Shown here piece after piece: positions 35,613-45,184 of a DNA stretch of 64,000 nucleotides. Position 1 is the first letter of the stretch; each line of letters starts with the position of its first letter. The DNA comes from Acidobacteriaceae bacterium (lineage in GTDB: Bacteria > Acidobacteriota > Terriglobia > Terriglobales > Acidobacteriaceae): positions 45,897 through 109,896 of the forward strand of contig PMHV01000013.1 of the NCBI GenBank assembly GCA_003156805.1. The letters run 5' to 3'. Made by a program: the position numbers and the translations under genes. The notes under the pieces are model-generated. The model ran no database searches and was not told the DNA's origin. It saw nothing but the letters and a program-made list of their open reading frames with translations.

Positions 35613-36140
35613 ATGGCGGCATTAATCGTGGGCGCCCAGGCGCCGGAGTTTGAACTGAAAGCGATCGATGGCAAACGCTTCGTGCTGCGCGAGGAGTTGG
35701 CGCGCGGGCCGGTGGTGCTGGCATTTTTCAAGGTGTCGTGCCCCACTTGCCAGTATACATTTCCGTTTCTGGAGCGGTTGCACCAGACTTACGCGCATCA
35801 GGCTCGCGGACACCAGGCATCCGGCCACGCTAACGTCACGCTGGTTGGAGTGTCGCAGAACCATCCCAAAGAGACGGCTGCCTTCACGAAAGAATTTGGC
35901 GTGACGTTCCCGGTGCTCCTCGACGATACCGAAACGTATCCCGTATCGAATGCCTACGGTTTGACTAACGTTCCTACCATTTTCTGGATTGCGCAGGATG
36001 GCGAGATTGAAGTTTCCAGCGTGGGCTGGGTCAAGGCGGAGTTTGCAGAGATCAATCGCAGGATGGCCGAGTCGGGAAAGATCGCGCCAGCTGCGGTGTT
36101 CAAACCGGGAGAAGATGTGCGCGACTTCCGCGCCGGTTGA
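35613..36140 (+). CDS. TlpA/AhpC-type thioredoxin-fold protein
   Basis: Thioredoxin-fold oxidoreductase of the redoxin group. The CPTC motif at residues 43-46 (KVSCPTCQYTFPFLERL) and the cis-Pro turn NVPTIF are both present. There is no signal peptide, so it is probably cytosolic. AGGAGG at 35600-35605 fixes the start at ATG 35613; an earlier ATG at 35559 has a weaker site. Predicted thiol-disulfide exchange or peroxide reduction. Confidence 0.85.
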   Translation: MAALIVGAQAPEFELKAIDGKRFVLREELARGPVVLAFFKVSCPTCQYTFPFLERLHQTYAHQARGHQASGHANVTLVGVSQNHPKETAAFTKEFGVTFPVLLDDTETYPVSNAYGLTNVPTIFWIAQDGEIEVSSVGWVKAEFAEINRRMAESGKIAPAAVFKPGEDVRDFRAG

Positions 36141-36176
36141 GGGTCGAAGAACTGATCCCGCCGGGGGCGGGAAAGC

Positions 36177-36204
36177 AGACCTCAGACCTCAGACCTCAGA
36201 CCTC
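36177..36204. repeat. heptamer array (AGACCTC)4
   Basis: Four exact 7-bp units, followed by one diverged unit TGAACTC. Reverse-complement-related to the array at 5833-5888, with one base changed per unit (CTCGGAC/CTCAGAC). Lies 36 bp after the redoxin stop. The gap up to 36435 holds no gene. Confidence 0.85.
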
Positions 36205-36435
36205 TGAACTCTTGGCGTGCACGCGCTGACGCGCGCTGTCTGCGGTAGGGCAGGGTGCTGGTTGGCCGGAAGACCGCGTGGTGATTGGCCTCCCGTGCAG
36301 TCGAGCGGGTGTGCTCCTTTAAGCTGAACCGCGTTCTCTCCATTACAATCCATTCAGTCTTAACAACAAGCGTTTTCTGGCCGTTTGTAACGTTCGGCAG
36401 CCAATACGCCGCTTCGTCGGGGGAGAAGACTATCG

Positions 36436-38145
36436 ATGAGAATCGCGCGCCGTAGTGCGTTTGTCATCATGCTGTCGATTGTGAGCCTGGGGATGTGGGC
36501 GGCGGAGGCTGCGCCGGATCCCGCGCCCGCCGGGGCGAAGCGCGAACCTGTCTCGGTGCGCCTGCCGGCGCCGGCGTTCGCTGCGATGGAGACCATCAAT
36601 CCTGAGCACATTCGCTGGCATGTTCGTTTTCTTTCGCATGACCTGCTGGAAGGCCGCGGCACGGGGCAGCGCGGCGGCGATATTGCCGCCGAATACATGG
36701 CCACGCAGTTTGCCGAGTACGGCCTAAAGCCGGCCGGCGACAACGGCGGCTATTTGCAAAAGGTTCCGCTGGTGGGCGTCACTACCATGCCGCAGACCAC
36801 ATTCGCGCTGGTTTCGCTGCGCGGCGAGGCCGCCAATCTAAAGTTCCTCGATGAATACGTGGCCTACGACCAAACCCAGCAGGCGGAGTCCGACGTGGAT
36901 GCGGAGATCATTTACGTGGGCTATGGCATCGAGGCTCCGGAATACAACTGGGACGACTACAAAGGCGTGGACGTGCGCGGCAAAGTGCTGCTCATGCTGG
37001 TGAACGAGCCTCCGTCGGACGACGTGAGGTTTTTCAAGGGCAAGGCGCTGACTTACTACGGCCGCTGGACTTACAAATACGAAGAAGCGGCGCGCAAGGG
37101 CGCGGCGGGGGTGATTCTCATCCACAAAGAAGACATGGCGAGTTATCCGTGGGAAGTAGTGCGGAACTCGAATTCGGGGGAGAAGTCGTTTCTGAAGCTC
37201 GAAGGCTTGGCGCTGAAGGTTGCGTCGTGGGTGCAATTCGATGTGGCGAAGAAATTGGCAGCGGCTTGCGACCTGGATCTAGACAAGATGATGGCCGATG
37301 CGCGCTCGCCGGAGTTTCGTCCGGTGAATCTGGGCGCGCGGCTGAAGGCGCACATGGTGAGCAACGTACGCCACTTCGAATCGAACAATGTAGTTGCGAT
37401 GCTGCCCGGCTCCGACCGTCGCTTGCGCGACGAAGCCGTGATGTATACGGCGCACTACGATCATCTGGGGATTCGTCCAGACATGCCAGGGGACAACATT
37501 TACAACGGCGCAGCCGACAACGCTACCGGCTGTGGCATTCTGCTGGAACTGGCGCGCGCGTTCAGCGTGGCGAAAGAACGGCCGGCGCGGTCGGTGATTT
37601 TCGCGTCGGTGACGGCGGAAGAGCAGGGACTTCTAGGGTCGGAGTATCTGGGCCAGCATCCGCCGGTTCCGGCAGGGAAGATCGCGCTCGATCTGAATTA
37701 CGACGACGTGAAACCGCTGGGTGCGCCGGAGGAAGTCGAAGTCTCGGGAGCGGAACGGACCACGTTTTATCCGTGGGTGGAGGCGACGGCGAAGGAGTTC
37801 CGGCTGGCGATTCGTCCCGATGCGCGGCCAGAGGCGGGGCACTACTACCGTTCGGATCATTTCAGCCTGGCGCGCGTTGGCATACCGGCGTTTTCCATCA
37901 ACGAAGGCATGAAGTTCAAGGGGCACGACGAGGCCTGGGGATTGGCGCAGGACAAGGAATTTGTCGAGAAACATTATCACCAGCCCAGCGATGAGTACCA
38001 TCCGGAGATGGATTTCGTTGCCGATGGGGCGATGGCGAGGTTTGGATTCGCTCTAGGCTGGGAGGCGGCGAGTTTCGTGAAGCTGGTTGGCTGGCAGAAG
38101 GGCGATGAGTTCGAGGCGGCGCGGGGGAAGAGCAGTGGCCAGTGA
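36436..38145 (+). CDS. secreted M28 family metallopeptidase with PA domain
   Basis: 569 residues with a signal peptide (MRIARRSAFVIMLSIVSLGMWAAEAA). A protease-associated insert (about 150-270) interrupts the N-terminal part. The M28 zinc ligands are visible: His in TAHYDHLG (340), Asp in NGAADNATG (361), Glu-Glu in TAEEQGLLG (395-396, catalytic plus ligand), an Asp near 424 and a His in KHYHQPSDEY. Likely an exported aminopeptidase. GGGGGAG precedes ATG. Confidence 0.92.
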   Translation: MRIARRSAFVIMLSIVSLGMWAAEAAPDPAPAGAKREPVSVRLPAPAFAAMETINPEHIRWHVRFLSHDLLEGRGTGQRGGDIAAEYMATQFAEYGLKPAGDNGGYLQKVPLVGVTTMPQTTFALVSLRGEAANLKFLDEYVAYDQTQQAESDVDAEIIYVGYGIEAPEYNWDDYKGVDVRGKVLLMLVNEPPSDDVRFFKGKALTYYGRWTYKYEEAARKGAAGVILIHKEDMASYPWEVVRNSNSGEKSFLKLEGLALKVASWVQFDVAKKLAAACDLDLDKMMADARSPEFRPVNLGARLKAHMVSNVRHFESNNVVAMLPGSDRRLRDEAVMYTAHYDHLGIRPDMPGDNIYNGAADNATGCGILLELARAFSVAKERPARSVIFASVTAEEQGLLGSEYLGQHPPVPAGKIALDLNYDDVKPLGAPEEVEVSGAERTTFYPWVEATAKEFRLAIRPDARPEAGHYYRSDHFSLARVGIPAFSINEGMKFKGHDEAWGLAQDKEFVEKHYHQPSDEYHPEMDFVADGAMARFGFALGWEAASFVKLVGWQKGDEFEAARGKSSGQ

Positions 38146-38361
38146 CTCGCGGCGAGTGCTCAGTGAGCGGTCACGATGCGTAAATCCTCCACAGCAGCGA
38201 GCTTGGCGTGCCGTTTCATTGAAATTCCTTTCGCCCAGAGGGCACAATCAACCGCTTACCACATAACCTAGGTAACTTTAGTCCCCGTGCCACCCATGCT
38301 AGCCTCGATATGTACATGTGTAATCAGTAACTTCCGACAAACCTGAACCGTAGCCCACACC

Positions 38362-40596
38362 ATGCCACGAATCCCCATCTTCCGTTTCGGTGGAGCTCCA
38401 AAGAAACCGGAGTTGCCGGAACTGGTTGCGGCCGCGCCTTCCATTTCTCTGGAAAGGATCGCAGTGGGCGTGGACAATCTGCGGCACGATGTGTCGCTGA
38501 GTCCGCGCCTGGTGGAAGCGGCCCGGACACAGATTGCGCGACTCATCACCAGGTATGGGGAACTGGAAGGCTTGCTGGCGGCGGAGGCTCCGTCGCGCAC
38601 GCAAGGTCCGTCGTGGATGCGAAGCCAGGCCCGGACGGGGACACGGGGCGCGGCGGAACATTCCGACTGGAAGCCGATGCTGGCGGAGTTGCATCTGGCG
38701 GCGCTCAATCGCGCAAAAAAAGAAGAAAACATTGCGGTGGATCTGCTAGCGCGCCTGGCCGTGATGAAATTGCTGCGCACAGAAATGTATCAGCAATTCG
38801 CGCAGGTGCTGGAGCGCTGCCGCGTGCTGCTCAAGAGCTACGACGGAGTCCGGCAAGGCAAGGGCGTGGAATACCGCGAGCGCGTGGCGGACTTTCAAGT
38901 GCGGAAAAAAATCATCCTGCGCAAGACCGGACAGGAACTATTCCAGACCTTGCGCGAGATCGAAAAAGAAACGCTGGCGCGAACGCGGCGGTCTCTGTTT
39001 GGCGCAACCGGAGCGGGGCTTGGCAGCTACGGGCTGTTCGTGAACCGCCTGGCATTTTCCGAAGACGGGCGCGACGACTATTTGTGCGCCGAGCATTACG
39101 CGATGCTGGGCAACTGGGACCGCGATCCGGACCGCTACGGGCACATGCGGGAAGTGGCCTCCGGATTTCTGCGCTTGTTGTATGGGGATGAGACCAGCGG
39201 TGAGGCCGTCGATGCCTGGATGTGCGCTCCGGAGAACGCGCGCGAGCTCGTGGGCACCGGCACCCCGGATGCTTCCACTACCGCGGGCGTGGCGCAGCAG
39301 GAACGGCTGGCGCAGTGGGTGCGGTTGCTCGAAGATCAGCAGGTGATGGAGCACGTGATCGCGTCTTACTACGTAGTGCCCTTGTTGAGCGAATATGCGC
39401 CGAGAATCAATCCGCAGCAGTTGAAGAACGCGCTGATCTCGCGCGCCGAGTGCGACCGCGTGGAACGCATGATCCAGGAACACGGCAAGCTCTCTCCCAA
39501 TAGCTTGTACGCCGCGGTAGGCAAGGTGGCGGGCTGCCGGGGCGCGGAGCGGGCCAAGGTGGCGGCCCGGTTCCAGCAGGATTTTTTCCACTATCACAGG
39601 GATCTGCGGCGGCTCGAGATGCTGAATGCGGCTCTGGACTCCGTCAATCTGGTGGGCAATGACAAACTGCGCGAGCTCTCGCGAGTCAATGGCACACTGT
39701 ACGAATTTCTGCTGCCGGAAGACCAGCAGGAACCGGAAGAAGAGCGTGTGTTGCGGCATGTAGTGCTGAAAGCCGACGTACGCGACTCGACGCGGCTGAC
39801 GCGCACGCTGATGGAAAAAGGGCTGAACCCGGCGTCGTATTTCAGCCTGAATTTTTACGATCCAGTGAACAAACTGCTTGCCAAGTACGGCGCGCAGAAG
39901 GTGTTCCTGGAAGGGGACGCGATCATTCTCGCCATTCTGGAGCGCGAAGGCGAGCCGGGGTTGGGAGTGAGCCGGGCGTGCGTACTGGCGCGCGAGATTA
40001 TCGAGATCGTGCGTGGCTATAACGAAACCGTGCAGCGCTCAGGGATGCCCGGCCTTGAGTTGGGCGTGGGCATAACGCTGCAGGAATCGGCGCCGCTCTA
40101 TCTGATGGATGGCGAGCGGCAGATCATGATCTCCGAGGCGCTGAACGAAAGCGACCGGCTTTCTTCGTGCAACAAGCGGGCGCGCAAAGTGATGGAAGCG
40201 CAGGCCGGACCGTTCCACGTGTATGCCTTCCAGTCTTCGAGTTCCGAAGCCGGGGCGAATCCGGAGGATTCGATCCTGAACTATAACCTGGGCGGAATCC
40301 GCATGAACGAAGCCGCGTACGGGAAACTGCAGCAGGAAATTTCTCTCGAGTCGCTCAAGGTGAAGCTGCCGGAGTCGTTGGCTTCGTCGGAAATGGGAGA
40401 GTACCGGCTGTTTCGCGGCATGGTGCCTGTGGACCGCGATATTTTTCGCGCGGTCGTGATACGCGAGAGCCGCGTGCCGCAAATTAACCCCGAAGATTTC
40501 TCGGTGCAGGGCTGGAGCGAGCGTACGTACTACGAAGTGTGCACCGATCCCGCGATTTACGCCGCGCTCGAGAAGAAGAAAGCGGCGAAGGCTTAG
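38362..40596 (+). CDS. protein with divergent class III nucleotide-cyclase-like domain
   Basis: 744 residues, no signal peptide or membrane helix. The first 450 residues are largely helical and unrecognised. The region of about 465-610 resembles a class III cyclase: HVVLKADVRDSTRLTRTL aligns with the first metal-binding Asp strand, and GAQKVFLEGDAIILAIL with the second Asp turn. The substrate-specifying Lys/Asp and transition-state Asn/Arg cannot be assigned. It could be an active cyclase, a nucleotide sensor or a degenerate homologue. ATG 38362 has no strong ribosome binding site. Confidence 0.7.
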   Translation: MPRIPIFRFGGAPKKPELPELVAAAPSISLERIAVGVDNLRHDVSLSPRLVEAARTQIARLITRYGELEGLLAAEAPSRTQGPSWMRSQARTGTRGAAEHSDWKPMLAELHLAALNRAKKEENIAVDLLARLAVMKLLRTEMYQQFAQVLERCRVLLKSYDGVRQGKGVEYRERVADFQVRKKIILRKTGQELFQTLREIEKETLARTRRSLFGATGAGLGSYGLFVNRLAFSEDGRDDYLCAEHYAMLGNWDRDPDRYGHMREVASGFLRLLYGDETSGEAVDAWMCAPENARELVGTGTPDASTTAGVAQQERLAQWVRLLEDQQVMEHVIASYYVVPLLSEYAPRINPQQLKNALISRAECDRVERMIQEHGKLSPNSLYAAVGKVAGCRGAERAKVAARFQQDFFHYHRDLRRLEMLNAALDSVNLVGNDKLRELSRVNGTLYEFLLPEDQQEPEEERVLRHVVLKADVRDSTRLTRTLMEKGLNPASYFSLNFYDPVNKLLAKYGAQKVFLEGDAIILAILEREGEPGLGVSRACVLAREIIEIVRGYNETVQRSGMPGLELGVGITLQESAPLYLMDGERQIMISEALNESDRLSSCNKRARKVMEAQAGPFHVYAFQSSSSEAGANPEDSILNYNLGGIRMNEAAYGKLQQEISLESLKVKLPESLASSEMGEYRLFRGMVPVDRDIFRAVVIRESRVPQINPEDFSVQGWSERTYYEVCTDPAIYAALEKKKAAKA

Positions 40597-40768
40597 CGCC
40601 TTGTACTGCGTACCGAGTTCTAACTCAAAGTCCTCGCGCTGCCGCCGGTTGTGTTCCCAGGTCATGCGATTCTTCGACTCCGCGGCCACTTCGCTTCGCG
40701 AAGATGGCACTCCGCTCGGGAAGACGGGGCTTGGCGGGCTCTAACTGAAAACTGAGAACCGGGAACTG

Positions 40769-42445
40769 TCAGAAATTCGATTTCAACCGCGCTGGGTGAA
40801 ACGGAATCTGAAACGTCGCTTCCACGTCCACGGGCGCGCCATTTTTCGTCGCGGGCTGGAATTGCCACTGCGAGATGGCCGCGCTGGCAAATTCATCGAG
40901 GCGGTCGTCCACGCTGTGCAGCACGTGCACGTTGCTCACCGTGCCGTCAGCATGGATCACGCCGTAGAGGATGACCGTGCCGGCCACATTCTGCCGCATC
41001 ACTTCCAGGGGATAGGCAGGGTCGACCTTGTGGATGGCGGCAGGGGCGGAAAGTTCGCCCGGAGTGGACTGTTGCTTCATCTCGGCAAAGCGGATCACCC
41101 AGCTTCCGCCGGCCGAATTCAGGTTCGGCATATTCAGGGTGAGCGAGTAGAATTTGCGCTGGCCAAAGACCTGGCGCTCGGCCTCGGAAAGTTTCGCCGA
41201 GCTTTCGGCTTGCGAGGTGCGAGCAGGAGCGCTCGAGACCCGAGGCGGCCGCGCGCCGGCCATCAGATTCGGATTCACCGAGGTCTCGCCTGCTACTGCC
41301 GCCGTGGATTGATTCGCCGGAGCTTTGCCTACATAGAGTCCGGAAGGAAGGCCGTTGTTTTTCTTGCCGGATATTCCGTTCTCTCCATTTCCCGTGCCAC
41401 TGACGTTGCCGGGCAAGCCGGAGGCTCCGCGGTGGCCTTCGGGTGTGGCCGCGAAGCTGCCGCGGCGATTGCCCGCGGGTGGGTCGGGAGGAGCGCCGAT
41501 GGCAGGATGCAGGTTGAGCGCGATCATGCGTCCGCCGGAGGGGGAAGAGCGCGACGCAGCCAGCGCGGGCGGAGGCGGCACAACCTGCGGCGCAACTCCG
41601 GAAACGGCGGAGGACTTTGATCTTGCAATCGCCCGCTGCTCGGCCAGCGGAAGCCGTGGCGCGGGCGCGATGACGGAGGTATGGCCGATGTCGAATTCGC
41701 CGACGCGGCGGGTTTCCGTCGCCTCGACCGCCGGCGGGGGTGCGATCACGGCGGCCTGCACCGCGGCGAGTTCGCGGTGCTGCCGCATAGCAGAGGAGTC
41801 GGGAGGCGGCGCCACCACCGAATTCTCCATCTGCGGCGCCATGCGCGAGATGCTGGAGGCAAGAACAACCGGCGCGGGGGCGATTGGCATTCGCGGTTTG
41901 TCGGACCACGCGACAATGTTCGACAATGGAACATCGCGCTGCATCTTGACGTTGGGCGGCACGACCACCGTTTGTCGGCGATTATGGGCCTCGTGCGGCA
42001 CCGAGATCACCGGCTGCCTGGAAAATTCAGGATCGCTTTTTTCGGTTTTGGCGAAGTGCGACTGGCGTGTGTCCAGCGGCGGCAGATATTCCGAAGGCGA
42101 GTAATAGACCACATCGGCATGGCTGAACGCGGGCCGAGGCTCGGCCTGCCACTGAACGAGAAATCGCGATGCTGTCCACAACAACGTCAGCGCCAGAACA
42201 TGCAGCGCCCCGGACTGCACGAACCGCCGCCAGGGAACTTCGCGGGCGACAAACACATCCGTCCAGAAAGCAGCCGGAGCAGAGCGCAGATCGAGTGGAA
42301 TGGACTCGGGACGGCGCAGCAGGTCGCGAAAATTGCGCCGGAAACCGCGAAGCCAGGGTTCCGGCTCAACCAGCAAGCGCAATTCCGGGACGGTAGTCAA
42401 TTCTTCAGGTTCCTGCAATAGGGCTAGGCCCGGAGCGTCGCGCAT
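40769..42445 (-). CDS. TonB-family protein
   Basis: 558 residues. A cytosolic N-terminal stretch of about 80 is followed by one membrane helix (GALHVLALTLLWTASRFLV) and a very long, low-complexity Pro/Ala/Ser/Gly periplasmic spacer. The C-terminal TonB domain has YPLEVMRQNVAGTVILYGVI, DGTVSNVHVLHS and AAISQWQFQPA. It may transduce energy to outer-membrane receptors, but no ExbB/ExbD or receptor gene is nearby; in Acidobacteria such orphan TonB-like proteins are common. Confidence 0.85.
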   Translation of the reverse strand: MRDAPGLALLQEPEELTTVPELRLLVEPEPWLRGFRRNFRDLLRRPESIPLDLRSAPAAFWTDVFVAREVPWRRFVQSGALHVLALTLLWTASRFLVQWQAEPRPAFSHADVVYYSPSEYLPPLDTRQSHFAKTEKSDPEFSRQPVISVPHEAHNRRQTVVVPPNVKMQRDVPLSNIVAWSDKPRMPIAPAPVVLASSISRMAPQMENSVVAPPPDSSAMRQHRELAAVQAAVIAPPPAVEATETRRVGEFDIGHTSVIAPAPRLPLAEQRAIARSKSSAVSGVAPQVVPPPPALAASRSSPSGGRMIALNLHPAIGAPPDPPAGNRRGSFAATPEGHRGASGLPGNVSGTGNGENGISGKKNNGLPSGLYVGKAPANQSTAAVAGETSVNPNLMAGARPPRVSSAPARTSQAESSAKLSEAERQVFGQRKFYSLTLNMPNLNSAGGSWVIRFAEMKQQSTPGELSAPAAIHKVDPAYPLEVMRQNVAGTVILYGVIHADGTVSNVHVLHSVDDRLDEFASAAISQWQFQPATKNGAPVDVEATFQIPFHPARLKSNF

Positions 42446-42599
42446 TCTTCTATGTTAGATGGGAGAAGGCGGTTTGGGAAAGCCATGTGGGCATTATGAG
42501 AGGCGAACATTTTCAGGATGGTACGATTGATTTGCCGTGAGTCCTCTCAACGTCAGACGAATCAGGGCCAGTCTTAGCTCAGGGCAGGCTTACCGGGAA

Positions 42600-43154
42600 A
42601 TGAGAATCATTATGAAGCAGTGGCGGACTATCTTCACGCTGTGGTTGGCTTTTCTGGTTGCGACCCTTTCGTCGATGGCGCTGCCTCAGGATTCCAAGCC
42701 GGCGGCTCCGCAATCGGGTGAGCCTTCAGCTTCCGATGCGAAAGATAGCAGAGCGGGATCCGATTACTCGGGAATGTACAGTTTTCTCAAAGAGGGCGAG
42801 TTTGTGCAGGTGACTGTCGAAGATGCCGGGCGGGTGACGGGATTTATCTCGCGCTACGGCCAAGGAGAAAGCGATAGCGGAGCGTTTCTCGATCATTTTT
42901 TCAAGATGGGTAAGCTCGATGGCGACAAGCTGAGTTTTGCCACACAGACCGTGCACGCGGTGTGGTTCGAGTTCAAAGGGACGGTGGAGCGCGGCGAAGG
43001 CAAGAATCCCGGGGACGAGGCGTATTACGTGATCAAAGGAATTCTGACCGAGAATACCAGCGACGCGAACAAGAAGGTTTCTTCGCATGTGCAGCAAGTC
43101 GTGTTCAGGATGTTTCCGCAGGATGCGGCGCCGGCGCCGGCGGCGAGGGATTAG
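42600..43154 (+). CDS. small secreted hypothetical protein
   Basis: Signal peptide (LWLAFLVATLSSMALPQ), a Ser/Asp/Ala linker, then about 120 residues of beta-rich sequence (YSGMYSFLKEGEFVQVTVEDAGRVTGFISRYG, LDHFFKMGKLDG, VWFEFKGTVERG). It ends in Ala/Pro. ATG at 42600 or 42612 may be the start; neither has a strong ribosome binding site. Not recognised. Last backbone-like gene before the integration scar. Confidence 0.65.
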   Translation: MRIIMKQWRTIFTLWLAFLVATLSSMALPQDSKPAAPQSGEPSASDAKDSRAGSDYSGMYSFLKEGEFVQVTVEDAGRVTGFISRYGQGESDSGAFLDHFFKMGKLDGDKLSFATQTVHAVWFEFKGTVERGEGKNPGDEAYYVIKGILTENTSDANKKVSSHVQQVVFRMFPQDAAPAPAARD

Positions 43155-43227
43155 TACGGCTCCACGGGATGAGGCAGGTTCCCAATCCATGGGTCCTACA
43201 AGTGCAAAAGGAACGCCGCATGAATAG

Positions 43228-43527
43228 GAGGAGTTCACAGCCGGTGTTGAGCGGCTTCGACTCAAAATGCTTCGCCAGGGAGATGCGCAAGTCTTCAAGA
43301 ACTATTCGCAGATGAAATTGCAGATGAAGCGCGCAGCTCGGGAAAAGCTCAACCGCCGGGCCAGTGAGATGGCGTCGTCGACTGGTGAACGAACGGGCAC
43401 GGTCATGGCGCAGTGAGCGGATAATGGCGCGGTATTGGCACGGTCGAGGCCAGAAATCGTCAAGCGGGATGGAAACAAAGTTGGCAAGTGCTTTAGAATC
43501 AATCTTGCTGATTATGTCGGGGCGTAG
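43228..43527 (+). pseudogene. 3' remnant of a tyrosine integrase, with in-frame TGA
   Basis: The frame VERLRLKMLRQGDAQVFKNY then SQMKLQMKRAAREKLNRRA resembles the extreme C-terminus of phage-type integrases. A TGA at 43414-43416 interrupts it, but reading on in the same frame gives a further 36 residues and a stop at 43525-43527. That stop overlaps the first ten bases of the tRNA-Pro half. The catalytic region is absent. The remnant marks an old integration at this tRNA. Confidence 0.55.
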
Positions 43528-43560
43528 CGCAGCCTGGTAGCGCACCTGCCTTGGGCGCAG
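43518..43560 (+). tRNA. tRNA-Pro(UGG), 5' half only
   Basis: Acceptor 5' strand CGGGGCG, TA, D-arm GCGC-AGCCTGGTA-GCGC, anticodon stem CCTGC and loop CTTGGGC with anticodon TGG, then GCAG. After 43560 the sequence leaves the tRNA completely: no fifth stem base, variable loop, T-arm or acceptor 3' strand. It cannot make a functional tRNA and is best read as half of an attachment site. Confidence 0.85.
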
Positions 43561-43780
43561 AATGATTTACTCCAACCGTTCCATTCTTTTTTTTGATTTC
43601 TATTGTTTCCAACAATTTGGGGAATCTGCTTTTCGTTCAAAGTTAACCCAAATGGTTTGAATCTCGCTCATATTGGCACGGTTTGTGCACGGTCGCTTTC
43701 CCAGTCGAGGGGCACATGCAACAGGGCCGATGAAAAAGCAGAGAGCGCCGAGTCAGTTCAAGACGAAGGTTTCCAAGGAC

Positions 43781-43990
43781 CTCTAGGGCGCCGAGACGTT
43801 CGCGGAGTTTCTTGTTCGCTTCCTGCCAGTCCTCGGTGAAGGTTGATCCCCGGATGCGCTTCCCGCTTTGATCGAAGTAGCACATCCACAGAATTCTTGT
43901 ATTGGGTCGCTGGTAGACAACACTGTCGTGCTCTCTAGGTCTTGCCTTCTCCCACCTCTTTCTTGAAGCTTGCGCTGAAGGGGGACGAGA
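43781..43990 (-). pseudogene. N-terminal remnant of a second tyrosine integrase
   Basis: The reverse strand encodes VVYQRPNTRILWMCYFDQSG, KRIRGSTFTEDWQEANKKLR and ERLGAL. This matches the N-terminal arm-binding and SAM-like entry of integrases (typical pattern W-x-YY-D-x-x-GKR-x-R-E-S-T-x-T). The frame then diverges and no catalytic domain is left. It points towards the truncated tRNA. Confidence 0.6.
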
Positions 43991-44163
43991 TCCGTTCGCA
44001 AGAAGCGCCATCCTCCTGACAAATCTGAAATCAGTTCTTCTAAATGACCGTCCGGATTGATACGAATCGCTATTCCCGTGCGTACTAGAGTTAGTGGTAT
44101 TCGATCGTTCGTGGGCCACTCGCGTCGCACGCAAGGAGGCGGCGGCCCCGGCGTGAAAGATCC

Positions 44164-45084
44164 ATGCGCCTGGATCTGGAGCTTCGTCATTTGTATTCCG
44201 TGGTTGTTCTGGCTGAGGAGATGCACTTTACTCGGGCATCTCATCGGCTACGCATCGCCCAGCCCAGCCTCAGCAAGCAACTCCAGCAGATTGAGCGCTC
44301 GCATGGAGTGCGTCTGTTCGCGCGCGACAAAGGCCGCATCGTTGAGCTTACGGATGCAGGTCGCACTTTCGTCGACGAAGCGCGGCTCGCCATTTTCCAC
44401 GCTGAACGTGCTCTTAATCTCGCTCGCGCCGATTGTCGGGCCGACGACTCGCTTGTAATCGGCTACTCGCCAGATGCCGATCACGATTGGGTTTCGGGCA
44501 TCCTGGCTACGCGGCGTCCCTCATACACAAATGTCAGAATTCGCTTATGCTCCCGCTTTGCGATGGACTCGGTGCGCGGTGTTTTGGTGGGAGAGTTGAA
44601 TCTGGCGCTGGTGACGGCACCCCCTGAGGAAATCCGCATCACCGCGGTACCATTTGCGCGAAGACCGCTATACGCTGTTTTGCCCGATTCTCACCGATAC
44701 GCTTGCCGCAAAGGACTGGTCCTTGGAGATCTGGCAGACGATGACTGGATTTTGAATGCCAGGCAAGTTCACCCAACGATTCACGATGCGATTCTCGAAA
44801 CGGCTAAGCGAGAAAAGATCTCATCGAAGAATCTGCATGAGACCTTCACTTACGAACAGGCTGTTCAGTTAGTGCTCGAGCGTGCTGGCGTAGGGATTCT
44901 CACGCAGGCGTGTGCCCCAGATTTTCGCGTAGATCATCTTGTTGTCATACCGCTGTCGGATGCGTCCCTGCGTTTCGATACTTGTCTGGTGATGAGAGCA
45001 GTTGACGATGCAAAACTTTCGAATGGATTCGGTCGCTCCTTTCTTCGCAGATTCTCGGGTTCCAGATTGGCGCCGCAACCGTGA
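44164..45084 (+). CDS. LysR family transcriptional regulator
   Basis: 306 residues. The N-terminal winged HTH has LRHLYSVVVLAEEMHFTRAS, then AQPSLSKQLQQIERSHGVRL and LTDAGRTF, as in the family. The C-terminal effector-binding domain extends to the end. No divergent target operon is adjacent, since the neighbour upstream is the integrase remnant, so its regulon and ligand are unknown. Starts the accessory region. Confidence 0.92.
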   Translation: MRLDLELRHLYSVVVLAEEMHFTRASHRLRIAQPSLSKQLQQIERSHGVRLFARDKGRIVELTDAGRTFVDEARLAIFHAERALNLARADCRADDSLVIGYSPDADHDWVSGILATRRPSYTNVRIRLCSRFAMDSVRGVLVGELNLALVTAPPEEIRITAVPFARRPLYAVLPDSHRYACRKGLVLGDLADDDWILNARQVHPTIHDAILETAKREKISSKNLHETFTYEQAVQLVLERAGVGILTQACAPDFRVDHLVVIPLSDASLRFDTCLVMRAVDDAKLSNGFGRSFLRRFSGSRLAPQP

Positions 45085-45184
45085 CGTCCTCGAAAGTGCT
45101 CCATAGCAAATCCGGAATAGGCCACCTGGCCAGGTTACGCGGGACTCACCTCCCAAAAACCCTGTGCACTCGAGAAATGCTCTG

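Noticed and set aside
43518..43560. Functional tRNA-Pro
   Set aside because: The 3' half (T-arm and acceptor strand) is absent.
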